A stretch of DNA of 50,354 nucleotides from Myxococcota bacterium (GCA_963169915.1 CAUJEM010000122.1:1-50354), one strand, 5' to 3'. Counted from the stretch's first letter, positions 11,309-20,609 are shown. The notes: generated by a model from the letters alone, not told the origin. A program made the numbers and translations.

Positions 11309-12714
11309 GCGGGCTCCTCCACGGCTTCGGTCGAGCCTGGGCCGTCCTCGGTCGAGCAGCGCACGAGCAGGAGCGTCCGGCGGTCGCGGGGTAACCAGCG
11401 CCGCGCGACCCGCAGCAGATCGCTCGGGCCGAGCTGCGCCAGCGCCTCCAGGCGCTCGAAGGCCGCCGCGGGTCGACCGAGCACGGTCTCATAGAAGCCG
11501 ATGGTGCTCGCCTTGCCGTCGGTCGTCTCCAGGCTGGTGAGCAGGGCGAGCTCCGCGCGCGCGCGGGCCCGCTCCAGCTCCTCGAGCGTCACCGGCTCAC
11601 GCTGGACGCGCTCGAGCTCCTCGTCGAGCATCGCCAAGAGCTCTTCGGCGGTGTGTCCCTCCCGGGCGGACAGGAAGATCTCGGTGAGCCCGGGGTCCTT
11701 GAAGGTACCCACGAAGATCCGCGCGTCGGTGGCCAGCTCCGCTTGAAGCACCAGGCGCTGCACCACCCGGCTGGCGCGCCCCCCGAACAGCACCTCTCCC
11801 AAGAGTGAGAGCGGCAGGTGGTCGACGTCCCCGAGCGCCGGGCAGTGGTAGCCCAGCAAGAGCTTCTCGGTGAGCGTGGGCTTGGTCACCTCGAGCCGTC
11901 GCAGCTCCCCTTGTGGCGGCTCGGGGTACACGTCCTCCAGCGGTAGCGCGGCGGCAGGGAGGTGCCCGTAGCAATCCGTCACGAGGCTCAGGAGCTGCGC
12001 CTCGTCGAAGTCCCCCACGACCACGAGGGTCGCGTTGTTGGGCGCGTAGTACGTCCGGTAGAAGGCCTCACAGTCCTCGGTGGTGAAGCCCTCGATGTCC
12101 TGCATCCAGCCGATGGTGGGCCAGCGGTAGCTGTGGCGAGTGAAGGCCGTCGCCCAGAGCAGCTCGCTGAGCGCGCCCTCCACGTCGTCTTCCACGCGGA
12201 AGCGGCGCTCGTTGGCGACGACGGATTTCTCCCCTTGCACCTGGGGTTCGCGCAGCACCAGGTGCTGCATCCGCTCGGCCTCCAGCTCGATGACGAGCGG
12301 CAGCCGCGCCGCCGGCGCAGAGATAGTGTACTGCGTGAAGTCCAGCCAGGTGGCGGCGTTGTTCTCTGCGCCGATCTCCTCCAGCTTGCGGTCGAACTCA
12401 CCCTCGGGCAGATGCAAGGTCTCTCGGAACATCAGGTGCTCGAACAGGTGCGCCAGCCCCGTCTTGCCCACCTGCTCGTGGCGAGAGCCCACGCGAAACC
12501 AGGTGTGGTAGCTGACGACCGGCGCGGCGGTGTCGAGGCAGCCGAGGAGCGTCAGGCCATTGTGGAGCCTCCAGCGCTTGACGCGGAGCTGGTCACCGAA
12601 GGCCACCCCCCCGAGCAAGGTCGGCGGCGGCGGGGCTCCGACCGCGGTGATCGCTGGCGTGGGCTGAGCCGACATGGGTGGGTCCTGGTTCACGAGCGGA
12701 GCGCTGGGGCTCAT
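11305..12714 (-). CDS. M16 family zinc metallopeptidase, catalytic subunit
   Basis: A 469-residue M16 peptidase. The zinc site is intact: HLFEH in [11 protein letters not shown], and the distal Glu in [11 protein letters not shown]. About 45 residues of Pro/Ala-rich sequence precede the domain. The ATG at 12714 overlaps the lepA stop (ATGA), which supports that start; a second Met at 12675 is possible. The downstream gene encodes the inactive half, so the active enzyme is probably a heterodimer that degrades or processes peptides. The order lepA, catalytic, non-catalytic, with 4-nt overlaps throughout, indicates one polycistronic message. Confidence 0.9.
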   Translation of the reverse strand: MSPSAPLVNQDPPMSAQPTPAITAVGAPPPPTLLGGVAFGDQLRVKRWRLHNGLTLLGCLDTAAPVVSYHTWFRVGSRHEQVGKTGLAHLFEHLMFRETLHLPEGEFDRKLEEIGAENNAATWLDFTQYTISAPAARLPLVIELEAERMQHLVLREPQVQGEKSVVANERRFRVEDDVEGALSELLWATAFTRHSYRWPTIGWMQDIEGFTTEDCEAFYRTYYAPNNATLVVVGDFDEAQLLSLVTDCYGHLPAAALPLEDVYPEPPQGELRRLEVTKPTLTEKLLLGYHCPALGDVDHLPLSLLGEVLFGGRASRVVQRLVLQAELATDARIFVGTFKDPGLTEIFLSAREGHTAEELLAMLDEELERVQREPVTLEELERARARAELALLTSLETTDGKASTIGFYETVLGRPAAAFERLEALAQLGPSDLLRVARRWLPRDRRTLLLVRCSTEDGPGSTEAVEEPA

Positions 12715-14513
12715 TCGAGCTTGAGGATGGCGAGGAAGGCCTCTTGCGGCACCTCCACGGTGCCGACGGATTTCATGCGTTTCTTCCCTTCTTTCTGCTT
12801 CTCCAGCAGCTTGCGCTTGCGGCTGATGTCACCGCCGTAGCACTTGGCGGTCACGTCCTTGCGCATCGCCCGCACCGTCTCACGGCTGATGATCTTCGAG
12901 CCGATGGCGGCCTGGATGGCGACGTCGTACTGCTGCCGCGGCACCAGCTCCTTCAGCTTGGCGGCGAGCTGTCGCCCGCGCGTCTGCGCCGTGTCCCGGT
13001 GGACGATCACGCTGAGCGCGTCGAGGGGCTCCCCGTTGAGGAGCATGTCGAGCTTCACGAGCGCGTCCTGGCGATAGCCCATCAGCTCGTAGTCCATGCT
13101 GGCGTAGCCACGGGAGGCGCTCTTGAGCCGGTCATGGAAATCCATGATGACCTCGGCCAGCGGCATCTCATAGGTGACGATGACGTGGTTCTTTGCGGCG
13201 AAGTTGATGCCTAGCTGGACGCCGCGGCGCTCCTCACAGAGCGCCACGACCGCACCCACGTACTCGCTCGGGACGTGGACGGTCACCTTCATGATGGGCT
13301 CCTCCACGTGGTCGAGGTCCCCAGGGCCGGGCAGCTTCGAGGGGTTGTCCACCACCACCTGCTCACCGCTCTTGAGGAAGGCGTGGTAGACGACGCTGGG
13401 CGCGGTGGTGATGAGGTCGACGTTGAACTCCCGCTCGAGCCGCTCCTGGACGATCTCCATGTGCAGCAGGCCCAAGAAGCCGCAGCGGAAGCCGAAGCCC
13501 AGGGCCTCGGAGGTGTCCGGCTCGAACTGGAAGCTGGAGTCGTTGAGGTGCAGCTTCTTCAGCGCCTCCCTGAGGTTCTCGTAGTCCGCGGAGTCCGTCG
13601 GGAAGAGCCCCGCGAAGACCATGGGCTTGACCTCTTGGAAGCCGCTGAGCGCCTCGGCGGCGCGGTGGTGGAGTAGGGTGACGGTGTCGCCGATCTTGGT
13701 GTCGTCCAGGCTCTTGATGTTGGCGGCGATGAAGCCCACCTCGCCAGGGCCGATCTCCTTCAGCGCCACCGGGTGCGGGCTGAAGCAGCCCATCTCCGTC
13801 ACCTCGTAGGCGGAGCCGGTCGCCATGAAGAGCGCCTTGTCGCCCTTGCGGAGCGTCCCCTCCATGACCCGCACCATCACCACGGCCCCGCGGTAGCTGT
13901 CGTACCAACTGTCGAAGATCAGCGCGCGCAGCGGGGCGGCGGGGTCCCCGGTGGGCGGCGGCACGCGCGCCACGATGGCCTCGAGCAGCTCCTTGACGCC
14001 GAGCCCGGTCTTGCCGCTGGTCATGAGCGCCCCCGAGCAGTCGAGCCCGATGACCTCCTCGATCATCTCCGCGGCGCGGTCCACGTCGCTCGAGGGGAGA
14101 TCCACCTTGTTGAGGACCGGGAGGATCGTCAGGTCGTGCTCGAGCGCCAGGTAGACGTTGGCGACGGTCTGGGCCTCGACGCCCTGCGTGGAGTCCACCA
14201 CCAGCAGCGCGCCCTCACAGGCCGCGAGGCTACGGCTCACCTCGTAGCTGAAGTCCACGTGGCCGGGCGTGTCGATGAGCTGGAGCTGGTAGTCTCTGCC
14301 GTCGCCGGCCCGGTACTTCAACCGCACCGACTGCGCCTTGATGGTAATGCCGCGCTCCCGCTCGAGGTCCAGCTTGTCGAGAAACTGGTCCATCTTCTCG
14401 CGCGAGCTGACCGCGCCCGTCACGTCCAAGATCCGGTCCGCGAGCGTGCTCTTGCCGTGATCGCCGTGGGCGATGATGGCGAAATTTCGGATGAGGTGCT
14501 GGTCGGTGGCCAT
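12711..14513 (-). CDS. lepA: Elongation factor 4 (ribosomal back-translocase LepA)
   Basis: A 600-residue translational GTPase of canonical length. The G1 motif is AHGDHGKST (most LepA proteins have AHIDHGKST). G3 DTPGHVDF and G4 NKVDLP follow, then the EF-G-like domains, and the LepA-specific C-terminal domain ending in [21 protein letters not shown]. It acts on stalled or mistranslocated ribosomes. The start is the ATG at 14513; the 130-bp gap to the upstream ribbon-helix-helix gene has no evident terminator, so read-through from that gene is possible. Confidence 0.97.
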   Translation of the reverse strand: MATDQHLIRNFAIIAHGDHGKSTLADRILDVTGAVSSREKMDQFLDKLDLERERGITIKAQSVRLKYRAGDGRDYQLQLIDTPGHVDFSYEVSRSLAACEGALLVVDSTQGVEAQTVANVYLALEHDLTILPVLNKVDLPSSDVDRAAEMIEEVIGLDCSGALMTSGKTGLGVKELLEAIVARVPPPTGDPAAPLRALIFDSWYDSYRGAVVMVRVMEGTLRKGDKALFMATGSAYEVTEMGCFSPHPVALKEIGPGEVGFIAANIKSLDDTKIGDTVTLLHHRAAEALSGFQEVKPMVFAGLFPTDSADYENLREALKKLHLNDSSFQFEPDTSEALGFGFRCGFLGLLHMEIVQERLEREFNVDLITTAPSVVYHAFLKSGEQVVVDNPSKLPGPGDLDHVEEPIMKVTVHVPSEYVGAVVALCEERRGVQLGINFAAKNHVIVTYEMPLAEVIMDFHDRLKSASRGYASMDYELMGYRQDALVKLDMLLNGEPLDALSVIVHRDTAQTRGRQLAAKLKELVPRQQYDVAIQAAIGSKIISRETVRAMRKDVTAKCYGGDISRKRKLLEKQKEGKKRMKSVGTVEVPQEAFLAILKLE

Positions 14514-14643
14514 GGCAAAGAGCGGAGCAGACCGGAAACCCTGCAGCGGCGACGGCAGGCGCCGCGCCAGGCGGAGCGGCTCTTAGCAAGCGAGCCGAGG
14601 CCGAGCCAGGGAGGAGAGGGAGGGAGCGACGTTCCGCGGGGGC

Positions 14644-14910
14644 CTACATTTTCTTGGCGGTGGCCGCCGGCGCCGCTGCCGACGTGGCCCCCGCGAGCGG
14701 CGTGGTCGCGCCGGAGGCAGGCTTGGCCGCGGCGCCGTCCGTCAGGCTCATTTGGCCGGGGAGGACGTGCTCGTAACGCTTGAGCACCAGGTCGATCCCT
14801 TCCCTGATATAGACCGCCACCGGGACCTTCGTGCGGGTATGCAGGAGGTGCAGCCGCTCGTTCTGCTCCGGCGTGATGTAGACCGTGGTGGAGATCTTCT
14901 TGCGTGACAT
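14644..14910 (-). CDS. Ribbon-helix-helix DNA-binding protein
   Basis: An 88-residue protein. Residues 1-50 form a ribbon-helix-helix (MetJ/Arc/CopG-type) domain: a basic N-terminus, the strand KISTTVYITPEQ, helix A (NERLHLLHTRTK) and the VPVAVYIREGIDLVL turn-helix. The last 30 residues are Ala/Thr/Gly-rich and look disordered. It resembles small RHH proteins that I associate with myxobacterial genomes; it is probably a transcription factor whose targets cannot be read here. It has the best promoter in the window just upstream and is divergent from a lipoprotein operon, so it may regulate one or both. No toxin partner is adjacent. Confidence 0.75.
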   Translation of the reverse strand: MSRKKISTTVYITPEQNERLHLLHTRTKVPVAVYIREGIDLVLKRYEHVLPGQMSLTDGAAAKPASGATTPLAGATSAAAPAATAKKM

Positions 14911-14947
14911 CGGCGTCCGGAGGAGAGAGCCCTACTGGCGAGGCGTT

Positions 14948-14976
14948 ACACTAGCTTCCCATACACATGGTGTCAA
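14948..14976 (-). promoter_or_regulatory. Sigma-70-type promoter for the ribbon-helix-helix gene
   Basis: On the minus strand a perfect -35 TTGACA (14971-14976) is followed after exactly 17 nt by TAGTGT (14948-14953) as the -10. Transcription would start near 14941, giving a leader of about 30 nt. The surrounding DNA is markedly more AT-rich than the window average. Confidence 0.6.
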
Positions 14977-15000
14977 TTGCCCTCGTTGCCGCGAGGTAAC

Positions 15001-15026
15001 ACTATTATCATGAAATTTTCAATAGT
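15001..15026. promoter_or_regulatory. Inverted repeat, possible operator
   Basis: ACTATT (15001-15006) and AATAGT (15021-15026) are perfect inverted half-sites with 20-bp spacing in an AT-rich island between the divergent ribbon-helix-helix and lipoprotein genes. The position fits an operator or the promoter region of the rightward operon. This is inference; short AT-rich palindromes also occur by chance. Confidence 0.3.
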
Positions 15027-15159
15027 TAGCGCTGGAGGGGCGTTCGGAGCCGGCTCGCTCGCCGACCGCCGGAGCCGCTCTTGTCAGGCGGTCGGCGACA
15101 CCCTAAAGTCAAGCGCCGCGGCGTATTTTCAGAGCGACGCCAGGAAACGGGTCCAAACC

Positions 15160-15930
15160 ATGAGGTCAGCGGAGAAGAGGGACAGGGCCCTACCGGGTCA
15201 GGCGCGACGCGCCTTGGTGGGCACGGCGGCGCTGTTCGCGCTGGCGGCCATGGCTGTGGGCTGCGGGGCCGGGGCAGCGAGGGGGCCGACGGTCACGCCC
15301 GATGGACGTAAGATCATGGACACCCGAGTGCTCCATGAGGCCTGTGACATCCAAGGCAAGGGCGTGGAGCAGCTCGGCGCAGCGAACGGAAAGCACACCA
15401 TTTTCGTCGTTCGCGCGAGCGGTCGGGAGGTGTGCCAAGGGATCGATTTTGGGCGAGACGGTAAGATTGATCTGTGGGTCTACTACGACGCGCAGGGGCG
15501 GGAGCGGCGGCGGGAGGCGGACTACGACCAAGACGGGCGCATCGACGAGATCCTCCTGATGAGCGCTGGCGTCATCCAGGAGCGTCATCAAGCCTCGAAC
15601 CTCCGAGGGATGCTGGACACCTGGCACTACTACACGGCGGGCAAGCTCGCCCGGACCGAGCGAGACTCCGACGGTGACACCGTCATCGATCAGTGGTGGG
15701 AGTACCCGAAGGGGGCGGAGTGCCCCATCATCCACTCCGACGTCGACGGGGATGGGCGACCAGATCCAGGCGCCAGCGTGGATTACTGCAAGGAGACCGG
15801 ATACGTTCCGCCGGAGCGCAACGAGGACCGCGCCAAGACCACCAGCCCGGATTTCAGCACGCCCTCCGGGACGCCGGTGGAGACGGACAACCGCGAGACC
15901 GACGAAGGACGCCAGGAGCACAAGCCATGA
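15160..15930 (+). CDS. Lipoprotein with DxDxDG (calcium-binding-like) repeats
   Basis: A 256-residue secreted lipoprotein. The N-terminus has Arg/Lys, then a hydrophobic stretch and a lipobox AVGC (Cys about 29). The mature part carries at least four acidic loops of the DxDxDGxxD type (DFGRDGKID, DYDQDGRID, DSDGDTVID, DVDGDGRPD), separated by short aromatic strands such as LWVYYDAQG and WHYYTAGK. Such loops bind calcium in EF-hand and thrombospondin type-3 proteins. The C-terminal 35 residues are polar and low in complexity. I use the ATG at 15160, since it is the one that leads directly into a signal peptide; the frame stays open upstream to 14977. The stop overlaps the start of the paralogous downstream gene. 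Function is unknown; probably envelope or surface structure. Confidence 0.75.
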   Translation: MRSAEKRDRALPGQARRALVGTAALFALAAMAVGCGAGAARGPTVTPDGRKIMDTRVLHEACDIQGKGVEQLGAANGKHTIFVVRASGREVCQGIDFGRDGKIDLWVYYDAQGRERRREADYDQDGRIDEILLMSAGVIQERHQASNLRGMLDTWHYYTAGKLARTERDSDGDTVIDQWWEYPKGAECPIIHSDVDGDGRPDPGASVDYCKETGYVPPERNEDRAKTTSPDFSTPSGTPVETDNRETDEGRQEHKP

Positions 15931-16691
15931 GCAGGAGGTCGATGGGTGGGCGCTGGGGTGCCGCGGTGTGGATCGGGGCGCTGGCGCTGCTGGCGGTCGG
16001 CTGCGGCGGCAAGGAGCCTGGGCCGAAGCCCCCGCTGACCAGCGCGGTCAGCAAGGCGGGCTCGGACGTCGGGATGGATCTCTCCCGCTGTGAGTACAAG
16101 GGCCGGGGCGATCGCAGCGTGGTGGAGGGGAACGGCCCCGGGTCGGACAGGGTCAACATCCGCAAGGTGTTTGCCATCGTGGGCACGGGGGAGGACGCCC
16201 GAAAAATGCTCATCTGTCGGGAGGTGGACACCAACCTCGACGGACAAATGGACGTGGTCCGCGTCTTCAATGACAAGGGCGACGCCATCAGTGAGCAGGC
16301 CGACACGGACTACGACGGGCAGATCGACACCTGGGTCCAGTTTGCGCGCGGGAGGGTCTCGATGCTCCAGCGTGACACCAACGGCGACGGCAAGCCGGAC
16401 GAGACGCGGTACTACCTGGACGGCAAGCTCAGCCGCGTGCAGCGAGACACGAACTACGACGGGAAGCCGGACGTGTGGGAGATCTACTCCGGTGGCGTCC
16501 TGGAGCGAATGGGGCTCGACCTGGATTTCGACGGCCACGTCGATCGCTGGGACCGAGACATGGTGGCCGTGCGCGCGGCGGAGGCCCGGGAGCGTGAAGA
16601 AGAGGCAGCGGCGGAGCGTAAGGCCGCGGCCGAAGACGGCGGTGCAGGGGGCGAGGTCACCGACGCCCGCGTGAGCGCTCGCCACCGCTGA
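15927..16691 (+). CDS. Lipoprotein with DxDxDG repeats, paralogue of the upstream gene
   Basis: A 254-residue lipoprotein with the same plan as its neighbour: an Arg-rich n-region, the hydrophobic segment WIGALALLAVGC with the lipobox Cys, then acidic loops (DTNLDGQMD, DTDYDGQID, DTNGDGKPD, DTNYDGKPD, DLDFDGHVD) spaced about 20 residues apart and alternating with short strands such as RYYLDGKLSRV. The C-terminus is a charged Glu/Ala/Arg helix. The ATG at 15927 overlaps the previous stop (ATGA), and AGGAG lies 9 nt upstream. The pair probably arose by tandem duplication and is co-expressed. Role unknown. Confidence 0.75.
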   Translation: MSRRSMGGRWGAAVWIGALALLAVGCGGKEPGPKPPLTSAVSKAGSDVGMDLSRCEYKGRGDRSVVEGNGPGSDRVNIRKVFAIVGTGEDARKMLICREVDTNLDGQMDVVRVFNDKGDAISEQADTDYDGQIDTWVQFARGRVSMLQRDTNGDGKPDETRYYLDGKLSRVQRDTNYDGKPDVWEIYSGGVLERMGLDLDFDGHVDRWDRDMVAVRAAEAREREEEAAAERKAAAEDGGAGGEVTDARVSARHR

Positions 16692-16708
16692 GCGGCGCCA
16701 GCGGGGAA

Positions 16709-16741
16709 GGGCTCGGTTTTTCTAGCGAGCGCGCCGAGCCC
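16709..16741 (+). repeat. Inverted repeat ahead of the pseudouridine synthase gene
   Basis: GGGCTCGG (16709-16716) and CCGAGCCC (16734-16741) are perfect 8-bp arms around a 17-nt loop that includes five T. It ends 5 nt before the ATG at 16747, so in RNA it would be a leader hairpin next to the start codon. It may help terminate the lipoprotein message or affect initiation. Confidence 0.4.
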
Positions 16742-16746
16742 ATGCC

Positions 16747-17955
16747 ATGACGGCGCCAGCCATGGAGCGCCTTCAGAAGATCTTGGCTCGCGCGGGGGTG
16801 GCGTCACGTCGCAAGGCGGAGCAGTACATCCTCGCGGGGCGCGTCAGCGTGGACGGACGCCGCGTCACCGAGCTCGGGCTCAGCGTCGATCCGCGGCGCT
16901 CCAAGGTGGAGCTGGACGGCAAGCGCCTCGTCGCCGAGCGGCTCGTGTACATCCTGCTTCACAAGCCCCGCGGGGTGATGACCACCGTGCATGATCCGGA
17001 GGGGCGGGAGACGGTCCTGCAGTACGTGCGCGGCGTGGGGGTGCGCGTCGTCCCGGTGGGGCGGCTGGATTTTCATACCAGCGGCGCGCTGCTGCTCACC
17101 AACGACGGTGACTTCGCCAGCGGCCTGATGCACCCGAGCCGGCAGGTCTCGAAGGTGTACGTCACCAAGGTGGCGGGCGCCGTGGACGACGAGCAGCTCG
17201 AGCGCTGGCGTCAGCGCATCGTGATCGAGGGGCGAGAGACGCAGCCCGCCGAGGTGCGTCGCCTACGCTTCGAGGGCGACAAGACCTGGCTGGAGGTGAC
17301 CTTGAAGGAGGGTCGGAACCGCCAAGTCCGCCGCCTCGGGGAGGTCACGGGCTTCCCCGTGATGCGGCTGGCGCGCACCGCCTACGCCGGGATCGACTGC
17401 GAGGGGCTGCGCCCAGGCCAGTGGCGGCACCTGAGCGTCACGGAGCTCACGGAGCTCAAGAAGAAGTTCGGCGTGCCTCAGCGGGTTCGAGCGCCCGAGG
17501 AGGGGACGGGGAGGGTCGGCGCCCCAGCGCGCCGCGGTGGCGCTCCTACGCCCAGCGGGGCGGGGCGCAAGGAGCTGGGCGCGGCGCGCGCTGAGCGGGC
17601 GCCGCGAGCGGAGGCTGCGCCGCGCGGCGCCCGCGCGAAGCCGAGGGCGCACGGCGCCGCTCCTCACGAGGGCACGTCGGGGGGCGCGCCGGGGCGTGGA
17701 GCGAAGCCGCTGTCGGGGAGCGCGCCGGGGCGGGGCGCGAAGCCGCTGCCGGGGGGCGCGCCGGGGCGCGGCGCGAAGCCGCTGCCGGGGAGCGCTCCGG
17801 GGCGGGGCGCGAAGCCGCTGCCGGGGAGCGCGCCGGGGCGCGGCGCGAAGCCGATGCCGGGGAGCGCGTCGGGGCGCGGCGCGAAGCCGGCACCGCAGCC
17901 GTCCCGCGGCAGGCCTCAAGGCGCCGCGCCCAGGGCTCCTCGCCGATCGAAGTAG
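16747..17955 (+). CDS. rluB: RsuA/RluB-family 23S rRNA pseudouridine synthase with repetitive basic tail
   Basis: A 402-residue protein. Residues about 6-60 are an S4 RNA-binding domain ([21 protein letters not shown]). Residues 65-240 are the pseudouridine synthase core, with the catalytic Asp in GRLDFHTSG and the motif [11 protein letters not shown]. Such enzymes isomerise U2605 (RluB) or nearby rRNA uridines. From about residue 250 an Arg/Ala/Gly/Pro-rich tail of 150 residues follows, including six 12-residue repeats ([12 protein letters not shown] type). The tail is basic and presumably disordered, and would add RNA affinity. The ATG at 16762 is an alternative start. The 3' end overlaps the convergent hydrolase gene by 40 bp. 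Confidence 0.92.
   Translation: MTAPAMERLQKILARAGVASRRKAEQYILAGRVSVDGRRVTELGLSVDPRRSKVELDGKRLVAERLVYILLHKPRGVMTTVHDPEGRETVLQYVRGVGVRVVPVGRLDFHTSGALLLTNDGDFASGLMHPSRQVSKVYVTKVAGAVDDEQLERWRQRIVIEGRETQPAEVRRLRFEGDKTWLEVTLKEGRNRQVRRLGEVTGFPVMRLARTAYAGIDCEGLRPGQWRHLSVTELTELKKKFGVPQRVRAPEEGTGRVGAPARRGGAPTPSGAGRKELGAARAERAPRAEAAPRGARAKPRAHGAAPHEGTSGGAPGRGAKPLSGSAPGRGAKPLPGGAPGRGAKPLPGSAPGRGAKPLPGSAPGRGAKPMPGSASGRGAKPAPQPSRGRPQGAAPRAPRRSK
17680..17895 (+). repeat. Six tandem 36-bp repeats inside the pseudouridine synthase gene
   Basis: Six consecutive 36-bp units encode [60 protein letters not shown] and [12 protein letters not shown]. The units are in frame, nearly identical in DNA, and diverge at the 3' end, as expected for slippage or unequal exchange in a disordered tail. 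The repeats are directly adjacent with no spacers, so this is not a CRISPR array. Confidence 0.9.
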
Positions 17956-20609
17956 CCTCCAGCGAGGACGGGGGCGCCGCTCAAGAGCTGCTCCTGCGTC
18001 GCGCGGCGGAGGCGCTCGTCGTAGACGAGGAAATCTGGCAACAGCGTGGGGAGCGACAGCGCGCGCCAGAGCCCGGGCGCGCCCGCGGCCGTGACGACGA
18101 GCAGGTGCCGCGAGGGGCGCCGCGGGTCGCGCGCGATGAACACCGCGCCGCTGCCTGGCTGCCGGGTGGTGACGTCCCCGTAGCGCAGGGCGCCCGCGCT
18201 CGCTTCGATGGGGAGGCGCCCGCGGAGTGGCCCCAGCACCGCGTGATCGTCGACGCTACCGACGAGGACGAGGGAGGTGTCGTCGTCACGCGGCGTCAGC
18301 TCGCGGTCCATGATGAGCGGGGGCTCGAGCTCGGCCGTCCAGCGGGCTGCCAGCAGCCGCGCCACCTCACGGTTGGCGGCGGCGGTCCGCGGGTCCCCCG
18401 ACCCCCACACGAAGCGGGGGCGCTCGAGCAGGGCGTCGAGGGCGGGGCCGAGGGGCCGTGCGTCGGGCGCTGGGGCGCCCGAGCGCCACGCGTCGCCCTC
18501 GCGCTGGAGCGCCACCCGCTCGCTCGCGCCGAAGGAGAGCGCGGCGCCGTCCACGCTGACCCGGAGCTCCTCCGAAGGGAGGAGCGGAGGCGGGCCGCGC
18601 AGCAGCTCGAGGGCCGCGACGTTCCGGGTGCGCAGCCGCAGCTCACCGGAGGCGAGCCGCTCGGCGTCGATACGGCTGAAGTCGCCGGGGCGCTCCGCAG
18701 CGAGGAGCCGGACCCAGCCACGCTGGGCGTAGCGCAGGGAGTCCGTATGGAGCGTGATGACGTCGGGCGCCTCGGCGAGCCGAGCGCGAGCGAGCCAGGG
18801 CCACTGGCGCCGCCCTCGCCACACGACGTCTTGGACGTTGTGCCCGATGTCCGGCCACTCGGCGGTGAAGGGGTAGCCCTCCTTGGCGTAGGCCTCGAGC
18901 AAGACCTTGCCGTTGTCCAAGGGGTGATCTTGCGTCCCCTGCGCCAAGTAGAGCGGTTGGTCCCGCCCGGCAGCAGCCCAGCTCGCGGGGGACCAGTGCG
19001 CCATGGCCGCTGCCTCCCAGCTCGCCAAGCTGCGGCCGCTCGTGTCGCGACGGATGAACCAGCTGTGGTACCCGCAGAGCGGCGCGGTGGCGGCGAAGCG
19101 CTGGGGGTAGCGTAGCGCCAGGTGCGCGGCCCCGGTGCCGCCCATGGACACTCCGGTGACGCTGACGCGCTGGGGATCGATGGGGAGCGCCGCCAGCGCC
19201 CAGTCCACCGCGGCCATGACCGCCTGCTCGCCGACCCCACGATAAAAGGAGTTGCCGTAGGCGTGCGGGGCCAGCACGAACCCCGGGAGCTGGGCCGCAT
19301 CCCCAGCGCCATCGAGGAAGGCTCGCATCACGCTCCGCGGCGTCCCGTTCAGCCCATGGAGCACGATGACGAGGGGCCAGCGGCGCTCTTGGCTGCTGAT
19401 GCCCTCGGGGACGTGCAAGAGCCAGGGGTCGGGGCTGCCCTCGGCGATGGGGCGAGCTGCCAGCTCGACGAGGCCGGGCCGCGTCGCCCAGTCGTCCGCC
19501 AGCAGCCGCGTCAGGCTCTGCGCGGCGCTGCGCAGCGCCGCCGTGACCGCGTCTGGGCGGCCCGTGTCGCTCGCGCGCACGAGCTCGCGCGCGCGCCAGG
19601 CGAGCGTCGTCTCTCGGATTTCGGTGAGGGCCCGTGAGGGGCTGGGAGGGCGCGGAGCCTCGAGGCGGGTGAGCACCGCCGGAGCGTCGGACTCCACCCA
19701 GCCGAACTGGAGCGGCACGGCGCCGAGCCGGAGCTCGAGCTGGCGCCGCCGTGGCTCACGGGGTGGCGCGGCACCGGTGGGTGAGAGCGTGATGACGAGC
19801 GGGAGCGCGCGGGCCGCCTCCCCGTTCAGTGTGCCCGCGGACCGAGGAGGTCCTCCCTCCAGGCGATAGCTGATGGGCAGCGGCTCGGTGAGCGGGAGCC
19901 CTCCTGGAAACTCCACCTGGACGCTGGGAGCGTAGCCGCGCGCGCTCACGCCTGCGGAGGCGCGCGCGGCGACCAGCGTCTGGAGCAGCCGCGGGCCCTC
20001 GGCGGGCTCGACCCCAGGCAGGCGCAGGCGCGCGCCGAGGGGTGGGCGGAGATCTTGCCGCGCGAGCAAGCGCAGCTGTGCGTTCCACGGCAGGGCCCGC
20101 TGAGTGACGCGGACGATGAGCGGGTGCGCCCCTGCCGGGAGCTGGAGCGGGATGACGTCCCAGGCGAGGCCGCGGCGATGGGGCCCCGACGCGCTCCAGA
20201 GGGGCGCGCCGTCGACGAACACCTGGACCTCACCGTCGATGGACAGCAAGAGCCAGCCGTCGAGCGGCTGGCTCAGCTCGAGCACTCCGCCGAGCCACGC
20301 GCTGGTCCCGCTGCGCCCGCCGAAGAGCTGGTCGAGGGCGAGGGCGGCGCCCGCCCGCCCGCTAGCGAGGCGCCAGCGGGCGCTGCCTCCAGGGTTGGCT
20401 AGGGCGCCGGCGCTGGGCTCGAGCGGCCTCGCCGCTGCCTCGGAGGGCGCTTGCGCGACGAGCCACGCGCCCAGGCCCCCCTCCGTCCCCGGGATGAGGG
20501 AGACGTCGCCGTGCGCGGCACGGGTGACGCTCAGGCCGAGCAGCAGCGCGCCGACCGGTAGCTTCCAGCCGCGCTCAGCTCCTACCGTGGACCAGGGTGC
20601 GCGGACCAT
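17916..20609 (-). CDS. Large secreted serine hydrolase (esterase/prolyl-oligopeptidase type)
   Basis: An 897-residue exported protein. The N-terminus has a signal peptide (WKLPVGALLLGLSVTRAAHG then DVS). Residues about 60-220 look like a beta-sandwich (DGWLLLSIDGEVQVFVDGAPLW). The catalytic alpha/beta hydrolase domain spans about 410-620: IVLHGLNG oxyanion segment, nucleophile GVSMGGTG (Ser 488), Asp 561 in GTQDHPLDN and His 590 in DIGHNV. That triad resembles PHB-depolymerase/feruloyl-esterase and S9 peptidase relatives. About 280 further residues form an unassigned C-terminal domain. The ATG at 20609 overlaps the upstream gene by about 35 bp and is the only one preceding the signal peptide. 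The gene ends inside the convergent pseudouridine synthase gene. The substrate, polymer or peptide, is unresolved. Confidence 0.82.
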   Translation of the reverse strand: MVRAPWSTVGAERGWKLPVGALLLGLSVTRAAHGDVSLIPGTEGGLGAWLVAQAPSEAAARPLEPSAGALANPGGSARWRLASGRAGAALALDQLFGGRSGTSAWLGGVLELSQPLDGWLLLSIDGEVQVFVDGAPLWSASGPHRRGLAWDVIPLQLPAGAHPLIVRVTQRALPWNAQLRLLARQDLRPPLGARLRLPGVEPAEGPRLLQTLVAARASAGVSARGYAPSVQVEFPGGLPLTEPLPISYRLEGGPPRSAGTLNGEAARALPLVITLSPTGAAPPREPRRRQLELRLGAVPLQFGWVESDAPAVLTRLEAPRPPSPSRALTEIRETTLAWRARELVRASDTGRPDAVTAALRSAAQSLTRLLADDWATRPGLVELAARPIAEGSPDPWLLHVPEGISSQERRWPLVIVLHGLNGTPRSVMRAFLDGAGDAAQLPGFVLAPHAYGNSFYRGVGEQAVMAAVDWALAALPIDPQRVSVTGVSMGGTGAAHLALRYPQRFAATAPLCGYHSWFIRRDTSGRSLASWEAAAMAHWSPASWAAAGRDQPLYLAQGTQDHPLDNGKVLLEAYAKEGYPFTAEWPDIGHNVQDVVWRGRRQWPWLARARLAEAPDVITLHTDSLRYAQRGWVRLLAAERPGDFSRIDAERLASGELRLRTRNVAALELLRGPPPLLPSEELRVSVDGAALSFGASERVALQREGDAWRSGAPAPDARPLGPALDALLERPRFVWGSGDPRTAAANREVARLLAARWTAELEPPLIMDRELTPRDDDTSLVLVGSVDDHAVLGPLRGRLPIEASAGALRYGDVTTRQPGSGAVFIARDPRRPSRHLLVVTAAGAPGLWRALSLPTLLPDFLVYDERLRRATQEQLLSGAPVLAGGYFDRRGALGAAP

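Noticed and set aside
17680..17895. CRISPR-like array
   Set aside because: Units are contiguous, 36 bp, in frame and encode a protein repeat; there are no spacers and no cas genes.
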